From CBDCTM01 sp965222005 (lineage in GTDB: Bacteria; Bacteroidota; Bacteroidia; Chitinophagales; Saprospiraceae), in contig OZ244935.1 of the NCBI GenBank assembly GCA_965222005.1, positions 496,001-560,000 of the forward strand: 64,000 nucleotides of DNA. The letters run 5' to 3'. Shown one piece after another: positions 25,064 to 33,666 of this stretch. The notes beneath the pieces are model-generated. The model was not told where the DNA came from, did not search any database, and worked only from the letters and a program-made list of their open reading frames with translations. A program made the translations under genes and the position numbers. Positions within the stretch are counted from its first letter, which is position 1. The number at the start of each line of letters is the position of its first letter.

Positions 25064-26056
25064 TTAGGTTGATTTAAATTTTAGATAATATAGATTATCA
25101 AATGGTTTTTGCTTTTTAACGCAAGCAAAAACTTGTTTGACTAATTTATGCATAACAGCAACGGCAGCTACTTTGTGTGATTTACCTTTGTTTCTAAGCC
25201 GTTGATAAAGTTCTTTACAAGCCTGGTTAAACCTTATAGCACTTCTGGCACACATGTAGAGTAGACTACGCACATAAGGTGCTCCCATTTTAGTAATCCT
25301 TCCTTTTTTTCTAACGGAAGAACCGGAATAATGAGAGTTAGGGGTAAGGCCGAAGAATTTCGAAAGCTGATTAGCAGTTTCGAAATGTTCAAATCCATTG
25401 GCAGTCAACAACATTGCATGAGCAGTTGTTGCTCCAATTCCAACAACGGAACAAGCTAATTTTTTGCTGTTGTGATAATCTTCATCTTCCTCCAGATCCG
25501 CCAGTTGTTGCTCCAATTTTTGGATTTGGTTGTCCACCATTTCCAAAGTTTGTTCGTAGGCCTGACGTGCGATTTGCTCTACGATGGGTAGTTGGTCTAT
25601 GGCATGCAACTGGTTTTTTAGCATTTGCCGCTGCTTCATCATCGCATTGTGCGCCGTTTGAAGTTGTCGTCTTTTTTGTCGATTAACTGGTGGCATTTGG
25701 TATAATTTTAAATCAAGATGGAGTCCCATCATCGCTAAACAATAAGCTGCTTGGTCATCCGTCTTATTACTAACACCCATTGCCTCCATAAAGGATTTAC
25801 TCTTAAACGGACTAACTACTGCAACAGGAATATTATGCTGGTTAAGCAAATATACTAATGTTGTACTATAAGTCCCGGTAGCCTCAACTACACAAAGGGA
25901 AGTATCAGCTTTTAAGGTTTTTATCCAAGGCTCTATCGAATTTGGTAGATTTTCAATCTGCGATTTCTCTTTTGAAAGCGTAGTCGAATTTAAAGTTAAA
26001 ATATCAAGAGTATCTTTACTTACATCGATACCATAAATGTGTGTGAAAGAAGACAT
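25064..26056 (-). CDS. IS110 family transposase
   Basis: 330 residues. The N-terminal DEDD (RuvC-like) domain shows YGIDVSKDTLDI, VVEATGTYSTTL and SNKTDDQAAYCLA. The C-terminal Transposase_20 region shows SVVGIGATTAHAMLL and FFGLTPNSHYSG with the serine typical of IS110. The enzyme is a site-specific recombinase-like transposase guided by a bridge RNA from the element's non-coding ends. No terminal inverted repeats are expected and none are seen. The minus-strand reading is intact. Confidence 0.93.
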   Translation of the reverse strand: MSSFTHIYGIDVSKDTLDILTLNSTTLSKEKSQIENLPNSIEPWIKTLKADTSLCVVEATGTYSTTLVYLLNQHNIPVAVVSPFKSKSFMEAMGVSNKTDDQAAYCLAMMGLHLDLKLYQMPPVNRQKRRQLQTAHNAMMKQRQMLKNQLHAIDQLPIVEQIARQAYEQTLEMVDNQIQKLEQQLADLEEDEDYHNSKKLACSVVGIGATTAHAMLLTANGFEHFETANQLSKFFGLTPNSHYSGSSVRKKGRITKMGAPYVRSLLYMCARSAIRFNQACKELYQRLRNKGKSHKVAAVAVMHKLVKQVFACVKKQKPFDNLYYLKFKST

Positions 26057-26162
26057 AATGAAAGTGTTTTGAAATAAAAAGAGTCTTTAAATTAGGATCT
26101 ACATCGTTACGCGAACTTTTTGGTAGTATTAAACTTACCAGGTTCATTGAACTGTCCGATCT

Positions 26163-26858
26163 TTGTTAAGAGTACAGTATGCCTGCAACATGTTTAACGG
26201 CATCATGTGCCACGCTCTAATCGCTTTAGACATACTGTGTAACTCAATTTATTTGATTTCTTTCACTTTTTTGTTTATTTCATCAATGTACGACGCTCTT
26301 AGTTATGATCCAAGCACAAACCTAATGTCTGTAGAGTATACTGGCTGTGAGGTTTGTCTTTTGGGTAGTCAAGAGGCAGTCTCTATTTGTGAATGTAGAG
26401 ATGCTTGTCATGATATTGAACCAACAGATGAAGAATTATAGGAGTATGATGATTGTATAGAGCGCTGCCAAGATGAACATGGTGATGATCCCTTAAATTA
26501 TGATTATTGTACAGACAAATGCGACTTAGAACTGGATGCTAGACGCCAAGTGTGTTTACAAGATTGTGGACCAAATCCTGCGCCTGGCACCAGCATTATT
26601 GGGTTTGATTATGTGTTATTTGCATTCTGGGATTTCATACCATACAATCCGATACAGACTCAAAACAATGTAGTCACTTTTGCTCCTCCAGCCCCTATTC
26701 AGGATTCATGGGTAAATATTCCTGATTGGTCAATACCGTCTCCTTGGCCGGACATTTATAATGGACATAATACATGCTACGCTTTGAATGTAATTATTTT
26801 TTATAGTAATGGAACATCGTGTAGTGGTAGTTTCTTTGAGTGTAATATTATTGGGTAA
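26163..26858 (+). pseudogene. Cys-rich secreted protein with an in-frame TAG
   Basis: One frame is open across 26163-26858 except for a single TAG at 26439-26441. Around it runs a series of Cys pairs: CEVC, CRDAC, CIERC, CTDKC, CLQDC, mostly CX3C spaced 10 to 15 residues apart, then a Pro/aromatic-rich C-terminal part with two more Cys pairs. The N-terminus is uncertain (ATG at 26163 or 26289). No family is recognised. Its stop is 10 nt before a lipoprotein gene. The stop may be a mutation or a readthrough site. Confidence 0.5.
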
Positions 26859-26868
26859 AATTTAAAAT

Positions 26869-27504
26869 ATGAATTCGTATAACTTAATCACTATTCTCTT
26901 TATAAGTACTATTTTATTACTAGGTTGCAAGAATGATGATAAGAATAGTACTATCACCCCTACTATTAATTCTCATCTTAATATTGATGAGGTTAAAGAT
27001 TTTTTGCCCTCAGCCTATAAAAACGGCTCTATTTTAGTTTATAAAAATGAAAACAATGAAGAGTGGTTGCTATCAACAAATTACTTTGAAGCAATTGAAG
27101 AAAGACAGTTTGAAGGAGTAATGTATAAAAATGATGCTTTCCAAGCATCTATTTTTGATAGCGAAGACCACAGTTTCCAAATCTCTATATCTGGTCAAGC
27201 TAATTATTCTAAACCTTATGAAGTTGTTAAAAGCATTTCATTTGATCTAATGCCATTAAATCCAACAGGCACTGTAGGAGTGTTTGTAAGATTTACAGAT
27301 GGCCAACCTATTGTTAATACCTTTAGCAATTTTCATGAAAAGTTAACCTTAAATAACAAGGTTTTTGATGCTGTTTATGTCGGTAATTCTAGGTTAAATG
27401 GGTTTGAAAAGTATTCTGAAATATATGTAAATAAGAATGAAGGCGTAGTAGCATTTAGAGATAAAAATAATGATTTATGGGTTTTTGATCGAATTAATAA
27501 CTGA
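26869..27504 (+). CDS. Lipoprotein, unknown function
   Basis: A 211-residue protein with a clean lipoprotein signal (TILLLGC, Cys near residue 20) followed by an Asp/Asn/Thr-rich linker. The mature beta-rich domain contains NNEEWLLSTNYFEAIEE, FQISISGQANYS and DLWVFDRIN. It lies 10 nt after the Cys-rich gene and is probably cotranscribed, so it could be its envelope partner or immunity factor (inference from position). No damage is seen. Confidence 0.6.
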   Translation: MNSYNLITILFISTILLLGCKNDDKNSTITPTINSHLNIDEVKDFLPSAYKNGSILVYKNENNEEWLLSTNYFEAIEERQFEGVMYKNDAFQASIFDSEDHSFQISISGQANYSKPYEVVKSISFDLMPLNPTGTVGVFVRFTDGQPIVNTFSNFHEKLTLNNKVFDAVYVGNSRLNGFEKYSEIYVNKNEGVVAFRDKNNDLWVFDRINN

Positions 27505-27557
27505 CGTCTTTATTTCAATTTTCGTGTGCAAAGGCTCTAGAGTATGAACAATTGTAA

Positions 27558-27586
27558 CAATGCAGGCCACTTTGTGGTCTGCATTG
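27558..27586 (+). terminator. Hairpin after the lipoprotein gene
   Basis: CAATGCAGGCCAC and GTGGTCTGCATTG pair with one G-T wobble around a 3-nt loop, about 55 nt after the stop. The T tract is poor (ATTATTTAT), so an intrinsic terminator is plausible but not certain. Confidence 0.55.
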
Positions 27587-27592
27587 ATTATT

Positions 27593-28158
27593 TATTTGAA
27601 AATTACTACATAATCTCCACTTTCTGCTTTTGATTTTATTTGAGATGCTACATATTTTTGAGCCTCCTCCTTTGGTGGTTTATTGGGTATTATTCTCGGC
27701 TTTTTAAAAGAAAAATTGAGTTTTTTTTACACCATCTTCCTAACCAACTTGTTTCTACTTCATAGCCAAATTGGGTCTTTATCCAATTTGATAATTCCAG
27801 CATACTTGATACTAATTCTGATTCTACATGTGCTTTTATTTTATCTTTGATCTCATCTAATTTTGAACTCTTTTTTCCAGTAAATTTTAATATGGATAAT
27901 TCCTCTAAACCTTCTTCCAAATATATCTTAACCCAGGTTGTTACTGTATTTTTTTGAACTCCTATGGATTTTGCTATTTTCGTATTTGTGATTCCTTGAT
28001 GATTCATCATTATACTTTGATACCGCTTTAATATTCGACCATCTCTTTCGAGTTTTATTCTTTGATGAAGTTCTTGCTCTTCTCTTTTACTTAATTTTAC
28101 TTGATACATACATATGTTTTTACAAATATACTCACTCCTTGTTAAATTAGCAACTTAG
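27593..28158 (-). mobile_element. IS630 fragment, copy d (5' end)
   Basis: The 5' terminal repeat (ending at 28158 next to TA) and the first 500 or so bp, nearly identical to copy a. The transposase middle and 3' end are missing; the break is at 27593. The first half-frame is intact (27690-28109, 139 residues), including the A8 run where copies a and b shift frame. Confidence 0.85.
27690..28109 (-). pseudogene. IS630 transposase N-terminal half
   Basis: 139 residues: HTH (NTKIAKSIGVQKNTVTTWVKIY), linker and the WLGRWCKKNSIFLLKS end that is reached when the -1 shift does not occur. The DDE half is cut off after about 30 codons in the second frame. It cannot make a transposase but could still make the short HTH protein, which in other IS families may act as a repressor. 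Confidence 0.8.
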
Positions 28159-28160
28159 TA

Positions 28161-28437
28161 TATGAAGGACATAAAGAAGAAATTGAAAGTCAAGATTGGA
28201 TTTTGGTGAAATCGGTCAAGGACAAAAAACTGGTAAAGATTTTAGAAAAACAATTAGATTCAGGAGAAGCAGAAGCTATTGTTCTTGCGAAAGAGTTGGA
28301 GGCGGATCTTCTAATAATTGATGAAAGAAAAGGAAGAAAAACTGAAACCACTTTTGGACAAATTGATAAATGATGTTGGATTTAGGGTCAGCAAAAATTT
28401 ATATGAAAGAATATTAAAAGAAGTAGAAGAAAAATAA
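28161..28437 (+). pseudogene. DUF3368 PIN toxin, 3' fragment
   Basis: It reads YEGHKEEIESQDWILVKSV, SGEAEAIVLAKELEADLLII and DERKGRK (the conserved acidic core), then after an internal deletion with frame change LKPLLDKLINDVGFRVSKNL and YERILKEVEE. It completes the toxin begun at 24317, separated from it by 3.75 kb of IS pieces and cargo. About 25 residues are missing inside, so excision alone would not restore it. Confidence 0.8.
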
Positions 28438-28498
28438 ATTCTGTACTGTAACATTGTGTGAAATGTTCATAGCGGCTATGTGCCGCTTGGCCACTTCT

Positions 28499-28577
28499 CC
28501 TTCCCTCGAACACTTATATCACCAAAGCCTATCGCAAGTCCTCCTACTCCCCTACACATACCCTTTCGCCTGCAACT
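28499..28577 (+). repeat. Sorting-domain tail, diverged third copy
   Basis: NTYITKAYRKSS-type codons followed by CCCCTACACATACCCTTTCG match the end and spacer of the 19481 and 22317 repeats with many changes. It overlaps the end of the ABC transporter gene (stop at 28552). Only the last codons of the cargo gene remain. Confidence 0.65.
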
Positions 28578-30369
28578 GAAACAGTTCGGCATATTTCCCG
28601 CCCTGCTCGATGAGTGCCTCGTGGCTGCCAAATTCCAGCATTTGCCCATTTTCCAAAAACAGGATGCGGTCGGCCATGCGCACAGTGGAAAAGCGGTGCG
28701 AAATGAGTACCGCCGTTTTGCCGGCAATCAGCTCGGCAAAACGCATAAATACTTCGTGCTCGGCACGGGCATCCAGCGCTGAGGTGGGCTCATCGAGGAT
28801 GAGCAATTGGGCATCGCGCATGTAGGCTCTGGCGAGGGCGACCTTTTGCCATTGTCCGCCCGATAGCTCCGTACCTTCGGCAAATCGCTTGCCCAGCATT
28901 TGGTCGTAGCGTAGTGGCAAATCCTCGATTACCGTATCGGCCAGGCTTTTTTGGGCAGCCTGCTCAATGACTTTCAGTTCTTCTTTAAAACCGATATTTC
29001 CAATGGCAATGTTTTCGGATGCCTTCATCTGAAAACGGATATAATCCTGAAAAATGATCCCGATCTGGCTACGAAGGTCGGCGAGATCGTATTCGCGCAA
29101 ATCAACGCCATCCAGCAGAATGCGCCCTTCGGTGGGTTCGTAGAGCCGGGCCAGCAGTTTGACGAGCGTCGTTTTGCCGGCTCCGTTTTCTCCTACCAAC
29201 GCTAGTTTTTCGCCGGCTTCCAGATGAAAACTCAGATTGCGAATGGCCCACTGGTCGCTATTTAGGTATTTGAAGCTGACATTTTCAAAGGTGAAGCCTT
29301 TCTGAATGGGGCGCGGAACGGATAAGTTTTGCTTTTTGCTGACGATCTTGGGCTGCAAAGCAAAAAAGTCGAACAAATCCTGCAAGTACAAAGCATTTTC
29401 CGTGATCCGGGAAAAGCGACTCATCATCCCTTGCAACATGCCACGCATTCTGCTAAATGAGCCTGCCAGGAAGGTGAGCGTTCCTACGGTAATGGCACCG
29501 CTGATCGTTTGCAAAATAATAACTACATAAGCTGCATAGTACGACAGGGTACCCAGAGCCGATAACACACCTCCCCAAAAAGCTCTTTTGACAGCAATTT
29601 TTTTATTCTCTTCATAATACCGGTCAGAAATTGTTTTGAAACGATTGGACAAAAAATCTGCCAGCCCGAATATTTTCACCTCCTTGGCGGTTTCATCGCT
29701 GGCTCCGATATAACGCAGGTAATCCAACTCGCGCCGCTCGGGCGTCCAGCTACGGGTCAGAGAATAAGAGCGCTTGTTGAAGTGCGTTTCTCCCAGGAAG
29801 GATGGAATCACTGCAACAATCAACAGCAGGATCAACCAGGGATTGAAAACGATCAAGCCGGCACCCAAAAACAGGATGGTGATGCTATCCTGCAGCATTT
29901 CCATCACTTGCGACATCAATATCGTGCGGCTGGTGGTTTGCCGCCGGGCACGCTCCAGCTTGTCGTAAAACTCAGGGTCTTCAAACTGATATAAATCCAG
30001 CCTGGCAGCATGCTTTATCAGATCGACCGAAGTGCGATTGGAGAACAGATCGCCCAACAGGCCATCCAGCAGAGTAATAGCTCTATTGATAAGGTCTGAA
30101 AATACCGCCAGCCCCAACTCGGCAGTCACCATCGCCCAGAGGTAGCTTTTGTCGCCTCCATCCTGACCGATAAGTGCAATCACTTCGTCAATGATCTCTT
30201 TGCCAATGTAAAGCATGGTCAGCGGAATAGCCGCTTTGATGACACGCAACAGGATATTGGCTATGGTCATCCGGGGACTGGCCTGCCAGATAAGCCGGAA
30301 AAATGGCGGCAGGTTGCGCAGGGCCGAGAATTGGTCTTTGATGGAACTGTCATTAGGTTTTGATGCCAT
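28552..30369 (-). CDS. ABC exporter, fused permease and ATPase
   Basis: 605 residues: a six-helix ABC exporter membrane domain (about residues 25-330) and an ATPase domain (350-600). The ATPase shows Walker A GENGAGKTTLVKLL, Q-loop IFQDYIRF, signature LSGGQWQKVALARAY, Walker B LLILDEPTSALD and the H-loop ISHRFSTVR. It lies 36 nt after a C39-peptidase ABC exporter on the same strand, so the two are probably cotranscribed and may form or support one export system. Substrate is unknown; a peptide or lipid is possible. The 3' end overlaps a degraded cargo-gene tail. Confidence 0.9.
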   Translation of the reverse strand: MASKPNDSSIKDQFSALRNLPPFFRLIWQASPRMTIANILLRVIKAAIPLTMLYIGKEIIDEVIALIGQDGGDKSYLWAMVTAELGLAVFSDLINRAITLLDGLLGDLFSNRTSVDLIKHAARLDLYQFEDPEFYDKLERARRQTTSRTILMSQVMEMLQDSITILFLGAGLIVFNPWLILLLIVAVIPSFLGETHFNKRSYSLTRSWTPERRELDYLRYIGASDETAKEVKIFGLADFLSNRFKTISDRYYEENKKIAVKRAFWGGVLSALGTLSYYAAYVVIILQTISGAITVGTLTFLAGSFSRMRGMLQGMMSRFSRITENALYLQDLFDFFALQPKIVSKKQNLSVPRPIQKGFTFENVSFKYLNSDQWAIRNLSFHLEAGEKLALVGENGAGKTTLVKLLARLYEPTEGRILLDGVDLREYDLADLRSQIGIIFQDYIRFQMKASENIAIGNIGFKEELKVIEQAAQKSLADTVIEDLPLRYDQMLGKRFAEGTELSGGQWQKVALARAYMRDAQLLILDEPTSALDARAEHEVFMRFAELIAGKTAVLISHRFSTVRMADRILFLENGQMLEFGSHEALIEQGGKYAELFQLQAKGYV

Positions 30370-30405
30370 ATGCTATGGTAACGCCCTCCCGGGCTTTTGG
30401 TTTCC

Positions 30406-32601
30406 TCAGCTACCCAACTCAAGCTGATCCCGCACCAATTGGAAATAGGTACCTTGCTTATCCACCAACTGCTGATGTGAGCCCTGCTCCACGATTTCTC
30501 CACCCTCCAGCACTACAATATTGTGCGCCCGCTTTACAGTGCTCAGTCGGTGGGCGACTACTACAACGGTTTTATTATCAAAGAAGTCGTCCATTCTTTG
30601 CATAATCTGCTTTTCATTTTGGGCATCCAGGGCATTGGTAGCTTCATCTAAAAACAGGTAGCGGGGATTTTTATACACGGCTCTGGCTATCAAAAGTCGT
30701 TGGCGCTGCCCTTGGCTGAGCGCACTGCCCTGATTGCCCACCAGGGTGTTGTAAGCCTGCGGAAGGCTTTCTACGAAGGGCTGAACGTTGGATGTTTGCA
30801 CGGCCAGATACAATTTGTCTTTGTTGACAAAAGCTTCACTTTCGGCTATATTATTGGCGATACTATCGCTAAAGATGTATCCGTCCTGTAATACGGCACC
30901 ACACTGGCTGCGCCAGAAGTGTTTGCCAATATCGGATAGCGGGCTATTGCCTACCAGGATGCTGCCAGCCTCTGGTTGGTAAAACCCGAGCAGCAGCTTG
31001 ATGAGCGTGGTTTTGCCACTGCCGCTGGTACCAACAATGGCGGTCACTTTGCCTTCAGGGATATGAAGACTGACATTTTTTAAGGTGTAGTCGGAAAGCT
31101 GGTTGTAGCGGAAATACAGGTTTTGGATAGTGATTCCTGCTTCGCTATTTACTATTTGCTCTACCATATTACGATCTTCCTCCTCCTCCCGTTCGTGAAT
31201 TTCACCCAGCCTTTCAAGGCTAATGCGGGCATCCTGGGCTCCTCGCATAAATTCTATCATCTGCTGGAGGGGAGCATTCATCTGACCGATGATAAATTGA
31301 ATGGCCAGCATCATACCCAAGGTAATTTGGCCATCTACCACAGCTTTGGCAGCAATAAAAGAGATGATGATATCCTTGAGCTGTGATACAAAGCCTCCGC
31401 CAAAATCCTGGTACTGCGTGATTTTTAGTGATCGAATATTCACTCGAAATAATCTGGTTTGTATATCCATCCACTTCCAGCGCCGCTTCAGTTCACTGTT
31501 TTGCATTTTTATTTCTTCAATGCCCTGTATCATCTCAATGAGAGTGTGCTGGTGGTCTGCCAGCTGTTCAAATCGTTCGTAATCGATTTGCCTTCTTTTG
31601 TGTAAAAAATACGCGACCCACAATAAGTACAATGCACTTCCCAGCAGAAAAACCGAAAAAATGGTGAAGTTGTAGATCAGCAGTACAATACTGAATACTA
31701 CCAAATTGAAAAAGGAGAAAAGCGTAAGCAGCGCCGAGTTGGTCAGAAAATACTCTATCCGCTTGTGATCGTGTATCCGCTGGAGGAGGTCGCCCATCAT
31801 TTTGACGTCAAAAAAACGGAGCGGTAAACGCATCAGCTTGCTCAGAAAATCGGAGATAAGCCGCACATTGATTCGCGTACCAATATGCAAAAGAATCCAC
31901 CTTTGCAAAAAATTGACACTAATCTGCCCCACAAACAGCATCAGTTGGGCCAGCAGGATAAGATAGATGAAGCCCATATCCTGGTTTTGAATACCGATAT
32001 CGACAATGGCTTGTGTAAGAAAAGGGAAGAACAACTGAAAGAGGCTTCCCAGCAGCAGGCCGAGCAGCAGCTGAACGATCAGCCAGCGGTAAGGGCTGAA
32101 GTAGGGAAACAAAAAAGCAAATCCACTGCGCTGCTTCTTCTGATCGCCTGCTTGTTGATAAAATTCTTCTGTAGGCTCTAGCATGAGCACAATGCCTTCT
32201 CCGTTGTGGCTGATCCAGGCTTGCTCAAATTCTTTGCGGCTGAGTTTTATTCGCCCTCGCGCCGGGTCAGCGATGCGAGCATGTTGGCTATCGATTTTGT
32301 AAAGCACTACAAAGTGGCGTTGCCGCCAATGCAGCACACATGGCAAGGGCGCCTCCTGCAGCGAGGCCACGTCCGGGGCAGCACTTTCAAAAGGCATACT
32401 GGCAGCCAACGAATTCATCCCAATGGCTTCTGCTGCTACCTTTATTCCTTCCAGCGAAACACCCTCGCGGTCGATATGGCATAGCTGGCGCATGCGCTGT
32501 AGCGAAAACTCTTTGCCATAAAACCGGGCAATCATTCTCAGGCAGCTGGGGCCACAGTCCATTTGGTCAAGCTGTCGGTATAGCGGAAAGCTGCTAAACA
32601 T
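30406..32601 (-). CDS. Peptidase-containing ABC exporter (C39 family)
   Basis: 731 residues. An N-terminal C39 Cys-protease domain has Gln10, Cys16 in QMDCGPSC, His96 in RQRHFVVLY and Asp112 in IADPARG, all in the expected positions. Six membrane helices follow (about 160-440), then an ATPase (GTSGSGKTTLIKLL, LSQGQRQRLLIARAV, YLFLDEATNALD). Such exporters cut double-glycine leaders from small peptides while exporting them. No leader peptide gene is recognisable nearby, so the cargo is unknown. Transcription is separated from gldN by a terminator. Confidence 0.94.
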   Translation of the reverse strand: MFSSFPLYRQLDQMDCGPSCLRMIARFYGKEFSLQRMRQLCHIDREGVSLEGIKVAAEAIGMNSLAASMPFESAAPDVASLQEAPLPCVLHWRQRHFVVLYKIDSQHARIADPARGRIKLSRKEFEQAWISHNGEGIVLMLEPTEEFYQQAGDQKKQRSGFAFLFPYFSPYRWLIVQLLLGLLLGSLFQLFFPFLTQAIVDIGIQNQDMGFIYLILLAQLMLFVGQISVNFLQRWILLHIGTRINVRLISDFLSKLMRLPLRFFDVKMMGDLLQRIHDHKRIEYFLTNSALLTLFSFFNLVVFSIVLLIYNFTIFSVFLLGSALYLLWVAYFLHKRRQIDYERFEQLADHQHTLIEMIQGIEEIKMQNSELKRRWKWMDIQTRLFRVNIRSLKITQYQDFGGGFVSQLKDIIISFIAAKAVVDGQITLGMMLAIQFIIGQMNAPLQQMIEFMRGAQDARISLERLGEIHEREEEEDRNMVEQIVNSEAGITIQNLYFRYNQLSDYTLKNVSLHIPEGKVTAIVGTSGSGKTTLIKLLLGFYQPEAGSILVGNSPLSDIGKHFWRSQCGAVLQDGYIFSDSIANNIAESEAFVNKDKLYLAVQTSNVQPFVESLPQAYNTLVGNQGSALSQGQRQRLLIARAVYKNPRYLFLDEATNALDAQNEKQIMQRMDDFFDNKTVVVVAHRLSTVKRAHNIVVLEGGEIVEQGSHQQLVDKQGTYFQLVRDQLELGS

Positions 32602-32709
32602 GGAGAAGGAAGCTATTTGAATTCAAGAGTTAAGATAGTGATTTGAGTAATAGTACAAAACTCTTACATGAGTACGCATTTGAATTTCAGGGCGATGGGA
32701 ATAAAATGC

Positions 32710-32742
32710 AAATGGCCCGAAAGCAAAACTTCCGGGCCATTT
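32710..32742 (-). terminator. Terminator hairpin after gldN
   Basis: AAATGGCCCGAAAG and CTTCCGGGCCATTT form a 14-bp near-perfect stem with a 5-nt loop, 28 nt after the gldN stop. It separates the gld block from the downstream ABC exporter genes. A-rich flanks on one side and T-rich on the other suggest it can act in either direction. Confidence 0.75.
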
Positions 32743-32769
32743 GTGCGATGAGCTCTCGATAAGGCAAGA

Positions 32770-33636
32770 TTAATACGACCACAAATCGTGTTCGTAGTTG
32801 AATATTTCTTTTTTAATCTTGTCGGCTTCCATCAGAAGGTCAACCCCTGAAAGATAATCTTGCAAACGGAGATCGTGTACATTCGATTCTTTGTAAATAT
32901 AGCTGGAGAAGAAACGCATTTCCATCAAATCCTCCCAGGTAATTGGTGCTGCATCATTGCCCGTCATAAATACTTTGTGGCGAGCCAGAATCTCTCTACA
33001 TTCGGGATAATAGGCCCAAAACAATGGCTTTTCGTACTTGAAGTTGCCATTATCATCCTTGACATCAATGAGCGGGGCAATACCCAGAATGCGAACCTGC
33101 AGAGTGGAAGTCTCTTCATCAAAAAACCAAACTTCCTTAAGCCGGAAGCGCTTCACATCTTCGGGGTTCAACTCATTGCGAACCACCTGGATGTTTTCTT
33201 CGTAGGTTTCCGGGTCGAAAGTGATAACGGTATCTACGGTAGCTCCCATTGCGGCCACTTCATCGGGCTGCAATTTGGCGGTAAATTTATCATTCTCCGT
33301 GCTGTACACGCTGACATCGCCGTTGACTGCGGCATCCATAAGGATGGTAAAGAAGGGCATTTCCGGATAAGCGAAAGGAAGGTTCATCTTTTCGCGAATA
33401 TCGATAACACGCCAGATGCGCTTTTCCCAAAAAATGTCGGCTTCGCGTAGTGGTTGATATGGCAACACTCTACGCTCATCGATCATTCTTTTCTCAACAA
33501 TGTCATCAATTGGCCGATCGGCATCGGGCTCACTGGCTTCCGTCTTTACGGTCTCTGGAATCTGTGCCATGAGAGGGTTGCAAACGTAGAGCAATCCAAA
33601 CAAACACAAACCCAACAATTTCAGCGTAATCTTCAT
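32770..33636 (-). CDS. gldN: Type IX secretion/gliding protein GldN (PorN)
   Basis: 288 residues with a signal peptide (ending NPLMAQ). The mature part shows GldN/PorN features: IDERRVLPYQPLREADIFWEKRIWRVIDIREKMN near the start, PLFTIL-type segment (MPFFTILMDAA), and IKEVWFFDEETSTLQVRILGIAPL-like region. It binds GldK to form the periplasmic ring attached to the outer membrane. It is last in the gldK-L-M-N order, 30 nt after gldM, and followed by a terminator. No damage is seen. Confidence 0.94.
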   Translation of the reverse strand: MKITLKLLGLCLFGLLYVCNPLMAQIPETVKTEASEPDADRPIDDIVEKRMIDERRVLPYQPLREADIFWEKRIWRVIDIREKMNLPFAYPEMPFFTILMDAAVNGDVSVYSTENDKFTAKLQPDEVAAMGATVDTVITFDPETYEENIQVVRNELNPEDVKRFRLKEVWFFDEETSTLQVRILGIAPLIDVKDDNGNFKYEKPLFWAYYPECREILARHKVFMTGNDAAPITWEDLMEMRFFSSYIYKESNVHDLRLQDYLSGVDLLMEADKIKKEIFNYEHDLWSY

Positions 33637-33666
33637 GACTTAATTTTATTTGGTAGTTTACTTAAT

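Noticed and set aside
27558..27586. Candidate attachment site or phage att core
   Set aside because: No integrase or tRNA is nearby, and the palindrome directly follows a gene as a terminator would.
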